Positions 7,593-15,758 of a stretch of 49,663 nt of DNA are shown one piece after another. Source of the stretch: JAUYIV01 sp035464675 (GTDB taxonomy: Bacteria; Actinomycetota; Acidimicrobiia; Spongiisociales; UBA11373); NCBI GenBank assembly GCA_035464675.1, contig DATHSA010000032.1, positions 1 through 49,663 on the forward strand, read 5' to 3'. Position numbers and translations under genes: made by a program. How positions within the stretch are numbered: the stretch's first letter is position 1; each line of letters starts with the position of its first letter. The notes beneath the pieces are model-generated. The model saw nothing but the letters and a program-made list of their open reading frames with translations. It ran no database searches and was not told the DNA's origin.

Positions 7593-9364
7593 TCGCTGTA
7601 CAGCGCCTCGATCTCGTTGGAGAAGTGCTCGGCGACGACGTTGCGGCGAACCTTCAGCGTGCCGGTCAACTCGCCCTCGTCGATCGAGAACTCCCGGGGC
7701 AGGATGGCGAACTTGCGCACCTGGGCGGCACGGGCGTACTTGTTGTTCACCAGGTCGACGGTCTCCTGGATGCGTGCCTTCATCTCATCCGACTTGTGCA
7801 GCGGTCCGGATATCCCGAGCTCCTCGGCGTACGCATCGGCGGCATCGGGGGCGAGCGTGATCAGCGCGGTGACGAAACGCCGCCTGTCGCCGATCAGCAC
7901 CGCCTCCGAGATCAGCATGTCGTCTTTGAGGTGCGTCTCGATGTCCTTGGGGGCGATGTTCTTGCCGCCCGCCGTGATGATGATGTCCTTCTTACGGCCG
8001 GTGATGGTCAGGAAGCCGTCTTCGTCGAATGCGCCGAGGTCCCCCGAGTACAGCCAGCCGTCCTTGAGGGTCTCCGCGGTCGCCTCGGGATTCTTGTAGT
8101 ACCCGGCGAACACGTTTCCGCCGCGAAGCAGGACCTCGCCATCCTCGGCGATCACGACCTCACAGCCCGGGAAGGGGGGTCCCACCGTCCCGAACTTCGT
8201 CGCGCCCGGCCTGTTGAACGTGGTCGGCCCGGTTCCCTCCGACTGCCCGTAAACCTCGATGACCGCGAGGCCGAAGCCCGCGAAGAACTCCAGCAGTTCG
8301 TCGGAAATCGGCGCGGCACCGCTCACCGCGGCGCGGCACTCGTCGAGGCCGATGGCGGTGGTCACCTTGTGGAACACCAGGCGTTCGGCGAGCTTGTACT
8401 GCACGGCCAGGCCTGGGGGGAGGCTCTTGCCGGCGTTGCGCCGGTGCACCGCCTTTCGTCCCACCCCCTGGGCCCAGGCTCCGATCTTCGCCTTGGCCCC
8501 GGTCGCCTCTCCCAGCTTGGCGGCGATGCCTGCGTGGAACTTCTCCCATACCCGGGGGACGGCAAAGAAGACGGTCGGCCGGGCCTCCTTCAGGTTGTCG
8601 GCAAGGGCCTCGATCGACTCGGCGTAGTACACGGGCCACCCGATCGAAATGGGGATGTGGATCGTGAACATCTGCTCGGCGATGTGGCTCAGCGGCAGAT
8701 AGGAGATGGTCCGGTCGTCCGACGACAGGTCGGGGAGCACCCCCAGGGCCTTGTCGGATGTCCAGGTGAGGTTGCTGTGAGTGAGCATCACGGCCTTCGG
8801 TGGGCCGGTCGTGCCCGACGTGTAGATGAGTGTCGCGAGGCCGCCCGGCTCGAGGGCGTCGAGCCGTGCCTTGAAGTCCCCGTCGCCGGCGCCATCCCCC
8901 ATGGCGATGAATTCCTCCCAGGAGAGAACCTGGGCGTCGTCGAACACCGGCGCGTCGCGCATCGTGACGATCCACTTCAGGTGAGGAAGCTCGTTCCGCA
9001 CCGCCAGGACCTTGTCCAACTGCGCCTTGTTCTCCACCAGGATCAGCGGGATCTCGGCGTGACCAGCGATATACGCCACTTCCTCGGCCGACGAAGTCGC
9101 ATAGATGCCTGTCGGGGCCCCGCCGACGGCCATGCAGGCCACGTCGAGGATCACCCACTCCGGGCGGTTGAACCCGAGGATGGCCACGTGCTGGCCCGGT
9201 TCGAAGCCCGAGGCGATGAGGGCCTTCCCTGCTCGCCGGATCTGCTCGGCGTACTCCGACCATGAGGTCGGGCGGTACTCGCCGTCGATCTTCTCGTAGT
9301 AGGCGGGGCTGCCGGGACGCTTCTCAGCCTGGGCGAACAGCCGTGCGGGGATCGTGTCGGCCAC
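7589..9364 (-). CDS. long-chain fatty-acid--CoA ligase (AMP-forming)
   Basis: The GTG at 9364 is chosen because GGAGG lies 5 bp upstream; a longer frame of 71 extra residues upstream looks non-coding. The 591-aa protein has the AMP-binding signature LIYTSGTTGPPKAVMLTHS, the GYYKNPEATAE region, YSGDLGAFDEDGFLTITGRKKD (motifs around the ATP-binding and hinge residues), and a C-terminal NIAPKDIE segment. It resembles the FadD15/FAA1 group of long-chain acyl-CoA synthetases, which activate fatty acids for beta-oxidation or lipid synthesis. It is translated just before pfkA with a 4-bp overlap. Confidence 0.9.
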   Translation of the reverse strand: MADTIPARLFAQAEKRPGSPAYYEKIDGEYRPTSWSEYAEQIRRAGKALIASGFEPGQHVAILGFNRPEWVILDVACMAVGGAPTGIYATSSAEEVAYIAGHAEIPLILVENKAQLDKVLAVRNELPHLKWIVTMRDAPVFDDAQVLSWEEFIAMGDGAGDGDFKARLDALEPGGLATLIYTSGTTGPPKAVMLTHSNLTWTSDKALGVLPDLSSDDRTISYLPLSHIAEQMFTIHIPISIGWPVYYAESIEALADNLKEARPTVFFAVPRVWEKFHAGIAAKLGEATGAKAKIGAWAQGVGRKAVHRRNAGKSLPPGLAVQYKLAERLVFHKVTTAIGLDECRAAVSGAAPISDELLEFFAGFGLAVIEVYGQSEGTGPTTFNRPGATKFGTVGPPFPGCEVVIAEDGEVLLRGGNVFAGYYKNPEATAETLKDGWLYSGDLGAFDEDGFLTITGRKKDIIITAGGKNIAPKDIETHLKDDMLISEAVLIGDRRRFVTALITLAPDAADAYAEELGISGPLHKSDEMKARIQETVDLVNNKYARAAQVRKFAILPREFSIDEGELTGTLKVRRNVVAEHFSNEIEALYSE

Positions 9365-9917
9365 AAGACCTCCGTTGGGGAAGACATGCCAAGAGTACAG
9401 CGTGGTGGAAGGGTCGGACAGAGTGCCATGCCCCCGTCGACGCGCCGCGGGATCTGCATCACACGCGAAGACGCCGCCCTGAGGCGGCGCCCCCGCGGTC
9501 TCGGTTCCGGAGGAGGAACTGCCGGTGGGAGGATCCGTCTCCGTCGTCGAGCCCCGCCGCAACCGGCGTCGCACGAGACACCGGGTCGGCCGGCCCTACG
9601 TGTGGCGGTCCCGATCCGAGAGCCCTGCGATCTCCCGTGAATGACGGGACCTGTCCACCGCCGGTTGATGCGCCTGCCGCACCCGTTCGGCCAGTGTGCG
9701 GGTCGTGGGCTCCATCCGGATCCTCCGCACCGGCAAACCGAGGCCAGAGTCGCGCGTCGAAGCCTGGCCGGTTAGGGCCGAAGGTCATCAGGGCCTCGCT
9801 GCCGCTCGGCGCAATTCGCAATTGGCGATTCGCAATTCGCCAGATCGCGCGGTCAGCGTCACGACGCGTTTCTGTCGTATCGCGTATCGCGTATCGCGCC
9901 CCGAGCGGAGCGAGGGG
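9365..9917. other. intergenic region, 553 bp
   Basis: No convincing gene was found. Frames on both strands (for example 9459-9821 minus) have shuffled low-complexity composition and no recognisable start signals. The region holds a 7-bp GC-rich stem with a CTGA loop at 9472-9489 and a heptad-repeat element at 9793-9920. Confidence 0.6.
9472..9489. repeat. GC-rich stem-loop upstream of the acyl-CoA ligase gene
   Basis: CGCCGCC, a CTGA loop and GGCGGCG form a perfect 7-bp stem. No T-tract follows on either side, so it is not a standard terminator. Confidence 0.35.
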
Positions 9918-9920
9918 CTA
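9793..9920. repeat. heptad-repeat hairpin element A
   Basis: The left arm has four 7-bp units (GCAATTC, GCAATTG, GCGATTC, GCAATTC; 9811-9838). An imperfectly palindromic core of about 38 bp follows, then three units of GTATCGC (9877-9897). The whole is bounded by an imperfect inverted repeat, GCCTCGCTGCCGCTCGGCGC on the left and its near-complement at 9896-9919 on the right. It abuts the stop of the M23 peptidase gene. Element C at 40.5 kb has nearly the same arms in the opposite orientation. Confidence 0.8.
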
Positions 9921-11042
9921 ACCCGAGCAGGAGATCAGCGCCTCCAGCCCGAGAACCTGGGTCAACGCGGCTCTCGTTCCCGGGCCGACCAACCCGTCGA
10001 TGGCGACTCCGCGAGCCTGCTGGAAGCTGCGCACCGCTGCCTCCGTCTTCGGGCCGAAATAGCCGTCGGGGATCCCGGGATCGTGCCCGGTGACCTTGAG
10101 GAGGCTCTGGAGTTCGACCACATCGCCACCGCGCGCTCCTCTGCTGAGGATGCGTCCGTCCGGATCGAGGACGGACGCCTTGTCGGCGAGCGTCTTCAGC
10201 GTGCCGATCGCGCCCCGTGTGTTGCTGCCGACGATCCCGTCGATCGTGAGGCGCCGCTCGGTCTGGAAGGATCTCACCGCCGTCTCCGTCAGCGGCCCGA
10301 AGATTCCGTCGACCGGACCGGGATCATGCGCGAACACGTCGAGGAACGATTGGAGGGCTCGGACCTGCTCGCCGACGCTTCCATTCTTCAGCAGCTCGGA
10401 TCCGCCAAGGAGGGCCGAGATGTTCCCGACCTTCCTGACCGTGCAGATGGAGAGCCCCTGGGACGCTCGCAAGGCGTCGAACGGGTTGACCAGGACCCCT
10501 TCCGGGTCATAGAGCTCGAGATGCAGGTGAGGCGGCGTGTTCTCGGCGTTGCCCGAGTCCCCGACCCAGCCGACCAGGTCGCCGGCATTCACCCGCACAC
10601 CGGGGACGATGCCGGGGGCGATGCCCCAGGCCTGACCGTCGTCGGTGCCCGGGGTGTCGTTGTTCAGATGGATGTACCACGTCTGCCATCCGTCGTCGTG
10701 ACGGATGACGAGATTGCAGCAGCGCTCGGGATTGAGGTCGCCGGGGTTCGTCGACCAGTTCACATAGGTGACGGTGCCGGTGGCGGCGGCCACGACCGGA
10801 GTCATCTTGTCCGCCATGATGTCCTGGGCGTGATGAAGGCCGTTGGCCCGGTACGCCCAGAACCAGTCGGAGTACCAGTTCTCACCCTGGACCGGGAAGA
10901 CGAGCGGATAGTCGACCATTTCGCCGTAGTAGTGCTGCGACCCGTCGAAGGGGACCTGGTGATCGGCGGACGCGAGCTGCGTCGCTCCGAGTCCACTGAC
11001 GATCATCGCCCCGACGACGATCAGCCGAGCCAGTCGGCGCAT
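9918..11042 (-). CDS. secreted M23 metallopeptidase with two peptidoglycan-binding domains
   Basis: The start is ATG 11042 (MRRLARLIVVGAMIVSG), with GGAGGAGG about 8 bp upstream and a cleavable-type signal peptide ending near LASA. The 374-aa protein has an M23/LytM-type domain in its first half, with an LHHAQD metal site and the HLHLEL motif. Two PG_binding_1 domains follow, each with the typical repeat (VDGIFGPLTETAVRSFQ and PDGYFGPKTEAAVRSFQ). It probably cleaves or remodels peptidoglycan outside the cell. Heptad-repeat sequence lies on both sides of the gene. Confidence 0.88.
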   Translation of the reverse strand: MRRLARLIVVGAMIVSGLGATQLASADHQVPFDGSQHYYGEMVDYPLVFPVQGENWYSDWFWAYRANGLHHAQDIMADKMTPVVAAATGTVTYVNWSTNPGDLNPERCCNLVIRHDDGWQTWYIHLNNDTPGTDDGQAWGIAPGIVPGVRVNAGDLVGWVGDSGNAENTPPHLHLELYDPEGVLVNPFDALRASQGLSICTVRKVGNISALLGGSELLKNGSVGEQVRALQSFLDVFAHDPGPVDGIFGPLTETAVRSFQTERRLTIDGIVGSNTRGAIGTLKTLADKASVLDPDGRILSRGARGGDVVELQSLLKVTGHDPGIPDGYFGPKTEAAVRSFQQARGVAIDGLVGPGTRAALTQVLGLEALISCSG

Positions 11043-11139
11043 GGGATTCTCCTCCTCCCCCACTCCTGGGTGGATTCACACCAGTCATCGGAGGGATTCC
11101 GGGAGGGCTTGAGGGAAAGGGGCCGGTCAGGGAGAACCC

Positions 11140-11181
11140 GTCGCCTGTCGCCGGTCGCCCGTCACCCGTCACCCGTCCCCA
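11140..11181. repeat. heptad array F (six 7-bp units)
   Basis: Six consecutive units are visible: GTCGCCT, GTCGCCG, GTCGCCC, GTCACCC, GTCACCC and GTCCCCA. They lie between the stop of pyrD and the start of the M23 gene. A short palindrome, CCACGCCGGTGG, follows. A clear second arm is not visible, so this may be a partial copy of the element family. Confidence 0.6.
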
Positions 11182-11223
11182 CGCCGGTGGTTGCGGCGCC
11201 GTCGCTGGTGGTGACCCGCCGGC

Positions 11224-12198
11224 CTAGCCCGACAGAGCCTTCAGCGAGAGCCGTACCAGTCTCGGGCCCGAATACACCAGTCCCGTGTAGAGCTGGACCA
11301 GGGCTGCTCCAGCGTCGAGCCGGGCGACCACGTCCTCCGGGGTCATCACGCCTCCGGATGCCACGACGGGGAGGCTCCCGGTGTTCGCCCGGTGCAATCG
11401 CTCCATCGCCAGCCGGGCGAGCGGAGCGCCGCTCAGCCCCCCCTCGGGAACCTCGTCGACGCCCGGACGCTGGAGGGTCGTGTTCCCGACGATCACGCCA
11501 TCGACGCCTTCATCGGCAGCGACGGCGATGGCCGTCTCCAGGGCCTCGAGGTCCGGAGAGAGCTTCACCAGCAGCGGGACACCCCGGCCGAGGCGCTCGG
11601 CCCACTCGTCGCGACGGGCGACCAGTGGCGAGAGCAGGTCGTCGAGCACGTGCTCCAGGTCGCGCAGGCCCGGAGTGTTGGGCGAGGAGACATTGACCGC
11701 GAGGTAGTCGGCGAGCGGAGCGAACCGGTCGATCAGGGCCAGGTAGTCGGCGCCTCGGTCCTCGTGTGCCGTATCCGAGTTCGGCCCGATCGAGACACCG
11801 AGGACGACGCCACCGGGCCGATCGGGCCCGAGGCGAGCCGACACCGCTTCCATGCCCTGGCTGGGAAAGCCCATCCGGTTGACGAGGGCGTGCTGGCTCT
11901 CGAGCCGGTGGATCCGTGGTCGGGGATTGCCGGGCTGGGGACGGGGCGTGACGGTGCCTATCTCGACGTGCCCGAACCCGAGCCGGGCAAGCGATCTCCA
12001 GGCCGTCCCGTCCTTGTCGTAGCCGGCGGCAAGACCGATTGGATTGCGGAACGAGAGGCCAAAGGCCTCGACAGGCGACACCTCCGCCCTGCTCGATCGC
12101 CTCGGGAGAACCCTCCCCAGGCGCACCGCTCGCAGCGCCCACCGGTGAGCCGTCTCGGCGTCGAGGCGAAATCCGATGGCGCGCAGGGCGCGATACAT
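11224..12198 (-). CDS. pyrD: dihydroorotate dehydrogenase (class 2, quinone-type)
   Basis: The start is ATG 12198, overlapping the TGA of pyrFE (ATGA); a longer upstream frame is a shadow of pyrFE. The 324-aa protein has the class 2 hallmarks: an N-terminal helical region (YRALRAIGFRLDAETAHRWAL) that usually associates with the membrane, NPIGLAAGYDKDG, EIGTVTPRPQPGNPRPR, NRMGFPSQG, NVSSPNTPGLRDL (with the catalytic Ser) and the C-terminal FMN phosphate loops VVASGGV and VQLYTGLVY. It oxidises dihydroorotate to orotate using quinone and is the last gene of the pyrimidine operon. Confidence 0.93.
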   Translation of the reverse strand: MYRALRAIGFRLDAETAHRWALRAVRLGRVLPRRSSRAEVSPVEAFGLSFRNPIGLAAGYDKDGTAWRSLARLGFGHVEIGTVTPRPQPGNPRPRIHRLESQHALVNRMGFPSQGMEAVSARLGPDRPGGVVLGVSIGPNSDTAHEDRGADYLALIDRFAPLADYLAVNVSSPNTPGLRDLEHVLDDLLSPLVARRDEWAERLGRGVPLLVKLSPDLEALETAIAVAADEGVDGVIVGNTTLQRPGVDEVPEGGLSGAPLARLAMERLHRANTGSLPVVASGGVMTPEDVVARLDAGAALVQLYTGLVYSGPRLVRLSLKALSG

Positions 12199-13565
12199 CA
12201 CCGGGCCGCCAGGAACGCCGCGACGGTGCGGCGCTCGTCCTCCCCGATCGCCCCGGCCTCGCCGAGATCGTCGACGAGTCGCTCCAGTGTGGTGATGGCG
12301 TGCAACTCGATGCCCTCGTCGGCGAGCGCGGCGCGGGCGGCGGGATCGCGCTCGATCAGCACCACCAGGTCCTCGACCACCAGGCCGACCTCGCGCAGCA
12401 AACCCGCCGCCTCGAGGGCGCTGATGCCGCTGGTCACCACGTCGTCGACCAGCACCACGCGATCTCCCGCAGCCCACTCCCCTTCCACCCTGGCGCCGGT
12501 GCCGTGCTCCTTCGACTCGCGCCGCGGCCAGACGAGGGAACGGGATCGGTCGAGGGCGACGGCGGTCGCCAGCGGGAGGGCCCCGTACGGCACCGCCCCC
12601 ACGTGGTCGTAGGTCAATCTGGCGAGCACCGACCCGTACGAGGCCGCCACCCGGCGCATCAGTCCGGGCCGACTCGAGAGTCGCCGAAGGTCGACATAGA
12701 TCGGCGAGACCACGCCGGAACGGAGGGTGAACTCGCCAAGCCGAACACACCCGGAGGCGTGGAGGTCGACCGCGAGGCCCCGCCGCGGCCGTTGGGCCGG
12801 GCGCGACTTGACACTCCGGAGCGCGTCGCGGAGATCGGCGGCCATCGCAGCCGGATCGGCGGCGCCCCCCACCAGACGCGACGACGGCACGAGCACGCCG
12901 CGGCCATCCGACCGCAACGCCACTCCAACGGCCTCGACATCCCCGCCCTGCGGACCGACGCCGGGCGCCAGGATCCAGTGCTCCGGGACCAGGGCGCGAA
13001 CCCGGGCAAGAGCCTCCGGCTGGGTCGAGCCCACCACCAGGCCAAGTCGATCCGGGCCGGCCCACGTCGCAGCCGTCTGCGCGATGTGCTCATAGACCAG
13101 TTGGCCGCTGTCGAGGGTGTCGTCCTGGATCTGTGCCGCACTCGGGTTCGAGGTGCGGCACAGCACGAAGACCCCCGTCCCGGGATGGGCGAGGAACGGC
13201 TCGATCGCGTCCCGGCCGAGGTAGGGGCTGAGCGTCACCGCCCCGGCACCGATCACGGCGAAGCACGCCTCGGCGTACGCCACCGCGGTGGCGGCGATGT
13301 CGCCCCGCTTGGCGTCGAGGATGACCGGGATCTCATCGGGGACCGCGGTCACCACCTCGACGAGCGCCTCGACACCGGCGGGGCCATGAGCCTCGAAGAA
13401 GGCGGCGTTCATCTTGAAGGCGGCCGCCATCGGCGCGGTGTCCTCGATCAGGTCGAGGGAGGCGCGCCGCGCCTCGACCGCATCCCGGGCGCGGGGATCC
13501 ACACCGACACACAACAGGGAGTCGGCCGCGCGCGACCGCTCCTCCAGCGCCTCGAAGAAGGTCAC
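12198..13565 (-). CDS. pyrFE: fused orotidine 5'-phosphate decarboxylase / orotate phosphoribosyltransferase
   Basis: One uninterrupted frame of 455 aa carries two enzymes. Residues 1 to about 255 are a type 2 OMP decarboxylase with the catalytic DAKRGDI motif at 84-90. Residues about 265-455 are an orotate phosphoribosyltransferase with the PRPP-binding motif VVLVDDVVTSGIS at about 370-382. Together they convert orotate to UMP. The order is decarboxylase-transferase, the reverse of animal UMP synthase. It overlaps pyrD (ATGA) and the end of pyrB by 4 bp. Both catalytic motifs look intact. Confidence 0.93.
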   Translation of the reverse strand: MTFFEALEERSRAADSLLCVGVDPRARDAVEARRASLDLIEDTAPMAAAFKMNAAFFEAHGPAGVEALVEVVTAVPDEIPVILDAKRGDIAATAVAYAEACFAVIGAGAVTLSPYLGRDAIEPFLAHPGTGVFVLCRTSNPSAAQIQDDTLDSGQLVYEHIAQTAATWAGPDRLGLVVGSTQPEALARVRALVPEHWILAPGVGPQGGDVEAVGVALRSDGRGVLVPSSRLVGGAADPAAMAADLRDALRSVKSRPAQRPRRGLAVDLHASGCVRLGEFTLRSGVVSPIYVDLRRLSSRPGLMRRVAASYGSVLARLTYDHVGAVPYGALPLATAVALDRSRSLVWPRRESKEHGTGARVEGEWAAGDRVVLVDDVVTSGISALEAAGLLREVGLVVEDLVVLIERDPAARAALADEGIELHAITTLERLVDDLGEAGAIGEDERRTVAAFLAAR

Positions 13566-14527
13566 GCCTTGCCCAGCACCATCGCCAACAGCGCCATCCT
13601 CACGTACATCCCGTACTCCATCTGACGGAAGTAGGCCGCCCTCGGGTCGGCATCCACCTCCATGCTGATCTCGCTCACCCGGGGGAGCGGGTGCATCACG
13701 ATCATCCGCTCCTTCGCCGGCACCAGTGTCGCGGCTGTCACGACGAACTGGTCCTTGACCGCCTCGTACTGGTCCTCGTCCTCGAAGCGCTCCTTCTGCA
13801 CCCGGGTCACATAGAGGACGTCCGTCGCCGGCATCACGGCGTCCAGCGAGTCGTGCACCTCGAAGGGAGTCTTCGCCTCCGCGAGTTCAGCCAGGATCTC
13901 GTCGGGCATGCGGAGGATCTCGGGCGACACCAGATGCAACTCCACCTTGAACCTGGAGAGCAGCCGTGACAACGAGTGGACGGTGCGGCCGTACTTGAGG
14001 TCGCCGACCATCGTCACCGTCAGCCCGTCGACCTCGCCCAACTCCTCGCGGATCGTGAACAGGTCGAGAAGCGCCTGAGTGGGGTGCTCTCCGACGCCGT
14101 CGCCGGCGTTGATGATCGGCTTGGAGGCGTACTCGGCGGCGAGCGCGGAGGCACCGACGTCGGGGTGCCGAAGGACGATCACGTCCGCGTACCGCTCCAG
14201 TGTCCGCACCGTGTCGGGAAGCGACTCCCCTTTCGACACCGACGAGTAACGCACCTCGTTGATCGGGATCACGCTGCCCCCGAGGCGCTCCATCGCAGCG
14301 GTGAACGACGACGAGGTTCGCGTCGACGGCTCGTAGAAGAGGTTGGCGAGGATCTTCCCTTTGAGGAGGTCGAAGGTACCGACTCGAGCCACCATCGCCT
14401 GCATCTCGTGGGCGACCTCGAAGATGTAGTCGAGGTCGTCCGTGTCGAACTGCCTCACCGACACGATGTCGCGCCCGTAGAAGGGCGCATCCTGCTTGTC
14501 CCCGAAGGGGATGTGGCTGCGTGTCAT
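13562..14527 (-). CDS. pyrB: aspartate carbamoyltransferase catalytic subunit
   Basis: The start is ATG 14527 (MTRSHIPFGDK), overlapping the pyrC stop by 4 bp; the frame is open for more than 1 kb upstream, but that part is a pyrC shadow. The 321-aa protein contains the carbamoyl-phosphate loop FYEPSTRTSSSF, the SVSKGES loop, the HPTQALLDLFTI segment and MHPLPRVSEI. It makes carbamoyl-aspartate in pyrimidine synthesis. No pyrI regulatory subunit is adjacent. Confidence 0.95.
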   Translation of the reverse strand: MTRSHIPFGDKQDAPFYGRDIVSVRQFDTDDLDYIFEVAHEMQAMVARVGTFDLLKGKILANLFYEPSTRTSSSFTAAMERLGGSVIPINEVRYSSVSKGESLPDTVRTLERYADVIVLRHPDVGASALAAEYASKPIINAGDGVGEHPTQALLDLFTIREELGEVDGLTVTMVGDLKYGRTVHSLSRLLSRFKVELHLVSPEILRMPDEILAELAEAKTPFEVHDSLDAVMPATDVLYVTRVQKERFEDEDQYEAVKDQFVVTAATLVPAKERMIVMHPLPRVSEISMEVDADPRAAYFRQMEYGMYVRMALLAMVLGKA

Positions 14528-15597
14528 GCTTGCTCCGCACTCTCCTCTCGTACGTTCCTTCCCGAACCCGGGGCACCGAGCACCTCGCCCTCCGCGAAGG
14601 CCTCCCGACCGCGGATCTCCACCCTCGTCACCCTCCCGCGCATCACATGCCCCTCGAATGGCGACCACCCGGCCCGCGTCTGCTGGGCGGCGCCGTCGAG
14701 CGTCCACTCCGCATCGGGATCGACATCCACCGCGGCGTCCTGATCCGGGAGGTCGAAGATACGGCGGGGGTTGTCGTGAAGGCGCGCCACCATGTCGTCG
14801 ATGGTCAGCAGACCTTCGTGCACTGCTCCGATCAGGAGCGGGACCGCCGTCTCGAGACCCGGGAATCCGGGAGGGGGTGTGTCGGACCGCTTCTCCTCCA
14901 GCGTGTGAGGCGCGTGGTCCGTGGCGAAGCAGTCGATGTCGTCGAGGTGATGCCACAGAGCCTTGCGGTCCGACGGGTCGGCCAGGCGGGGCCGCACCTC
15001 CCCGAGACCGCGCAGGCGAGTGGCGTCGGACCTGTCGAGAAACAGGTGATGCGGGGTCACCTCGCATGTGACCGCGGCGCCGCGGTCCCGAGCCCGAAGC
15101 ACGCTCGTCAGCTCCTCCTCGGTGGCCACGTGACAGACGTGGACCGGCCGCTCCAGCATCGTCGCCATGAGGAGCACGGCGGAAAGGGTCGACCCCTCGG
15201 CGTGGAGGGCGATCGGACGCCCGGCGGGCCATGCCTCGAGGTGCCGCCACCACGAGTCGGGATCGGGAAGACGCAACTCGCCGAACGTAGAGTCGAGATA
15301 CATCTTGAGCCCGGCCACCCGGGGAGCCAGGGAGACGGCCTCGTCGGCGTTGCCCTCCCCCGCACCGACGTACTGCCCATAGTCGCAGCGCGCCCCGCTC
15401 CGGGCCGCGTCGAGTGCCGAGTCGAGCGATGGCTGGTCGAAGACCGGAGGTCGGGTGTTGGGCATCGCCAGCACCGTGGTGAACCCGCCGGCGAGGGCCG
15501 CGGCGGTGCCGGTGGACCAATCCTCCTTCTGGGTCTGACCCGGCTCGCGCATGTGGGTGTGGATGTCGACCAGGCCGGGAAGGCGGAGGGTCGCCAT
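14524..15597 (-). CDS. pyrC: dihydroorotase (CAD-like type)
   Basis: The protein is 357 aa with the amidohydrolase metal ligands DIHTHMREPG (His13, His15), a probable carboxylated Lys98 in GLKMYLDSTFGEL, His residues in HVCHVAT and EVTPHHLF, and the metal-binding Asp in FATDHAPH. The wording of these motifs is closer to the dihydroorotase domain of animal CAD (LKLYLNETF, CFASDHAPHTLEEK) than to E. coli PyrC. It is the first gene of the operon. Its ATG lies 9 bp after a terminator-like hairpin and lacks a clear Shine-Dalgarno site. Confidence 0.92.
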   Translation of the reverse strand: MATLRLPGLVDIHTHMREPGQTQKEDWSTGTAAALAGGFTTVLAMPNTRPPVFDQPSLDSALDAARSGARCDYGQYVGAGEGNADEAVSLAPRVAGLKMYLDSTFGELRLPDPDSWWRHLEAWPAGRPIALHAEGSTLSAVLLMATMLERPVHVCHVATEEELTSVLRARDRGAAVTCEVTPHHLFLDRSDATRLRGLGEVRPRLADPSDRKALWHHLDDIDCFATDHAPHTLEEKRSDTPPPGFPGLETAVPLLIGAVHEGLLTIDDMVARLHDNPRRIFDLPDQDAAVDVDPDAEWTLDGAAQQTRAGWSPFEGHVMRGRVTRVEIRGREAFAEGEVLGAPGSGRNVREESAEQA

Positions 15598-15606
15598 CAG
15601 AACAAA

Positions 15607-15623
15607 GCCCCCACGAGGGGGGC
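15607..15623 (-). promoter_or_regulatory. hairpin plus short T-tract in the pyr operon leader
   Basis: On the transcribed strand, GCCCCC, a CTCGT loop and GGGGGC form a 6-bp all-GC stem. TTTGTT follows immediately, and then the pyrC start. The position and form resemble an intrinsic terminator, so it may act as an attenuator or a translation-blocking hairpin for the operon. The T-run is weak and no antiterminator was worked out. Confidence 0.4.
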
Positions 15624-15746
15624 GCCCGGGGCGGGATCGGAAGCGGGAAGGTGGTCAGCCAAGGCGACCTCGGGTTCTCGTCGTCACTCCGCTCCCAGTC
15701 AGGCGAGCCGGAGTGTAGGCGACGCTTGCCATGCCGGCCCGCCCGG

Positions 15747-15752
15747 TACCCT
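15747..15752 (+). promoter_or_regulatory. putative -10 element of a leaderless transcript
   Basis: TACCCT lies 6 bp before the ATG at 15759, and no Shine-Dalgarno site is present. A TTGCCA at 15726-15731 could be the -35 element, with a short 15-bp spacer. Confidence 0.35.
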
Positions 15753-15758
15753 TTCACC

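Noticed and set aside
9459..9821. 120-aa minus-strand frame in the 553-bp gap
   Set aside because: No domain, no hydrophobic pattern and no start signal; it overlaps the repeat element.
9696..11696. 666-aa + strand frame
   Set aside because: It runs through the repeat element and antisense to the M23 peptidase and pyrD; its composition is shuffled and no domain is visible.
12199..13065. N-terminal extension of the pyrD frame to 613 aa
   Set aside because: The extension overlaps pyrFE in another frame and has low-complexity sequence; the ATGA overlap at 12198 gives a normal-length PyrD.
12039..13625. 528-aa + strand frame
   Set aside because: It is antisense to pyrFE, whose motifs are intact on the minus strand.
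15598..15758. coding extension of the 4-hydroxybutyryl-CoA dehydratase-like gene upstream of 15759
   Set aside because: The upstream frame has no family similarity, and a -10-like element lies 6 bp before the ATG.
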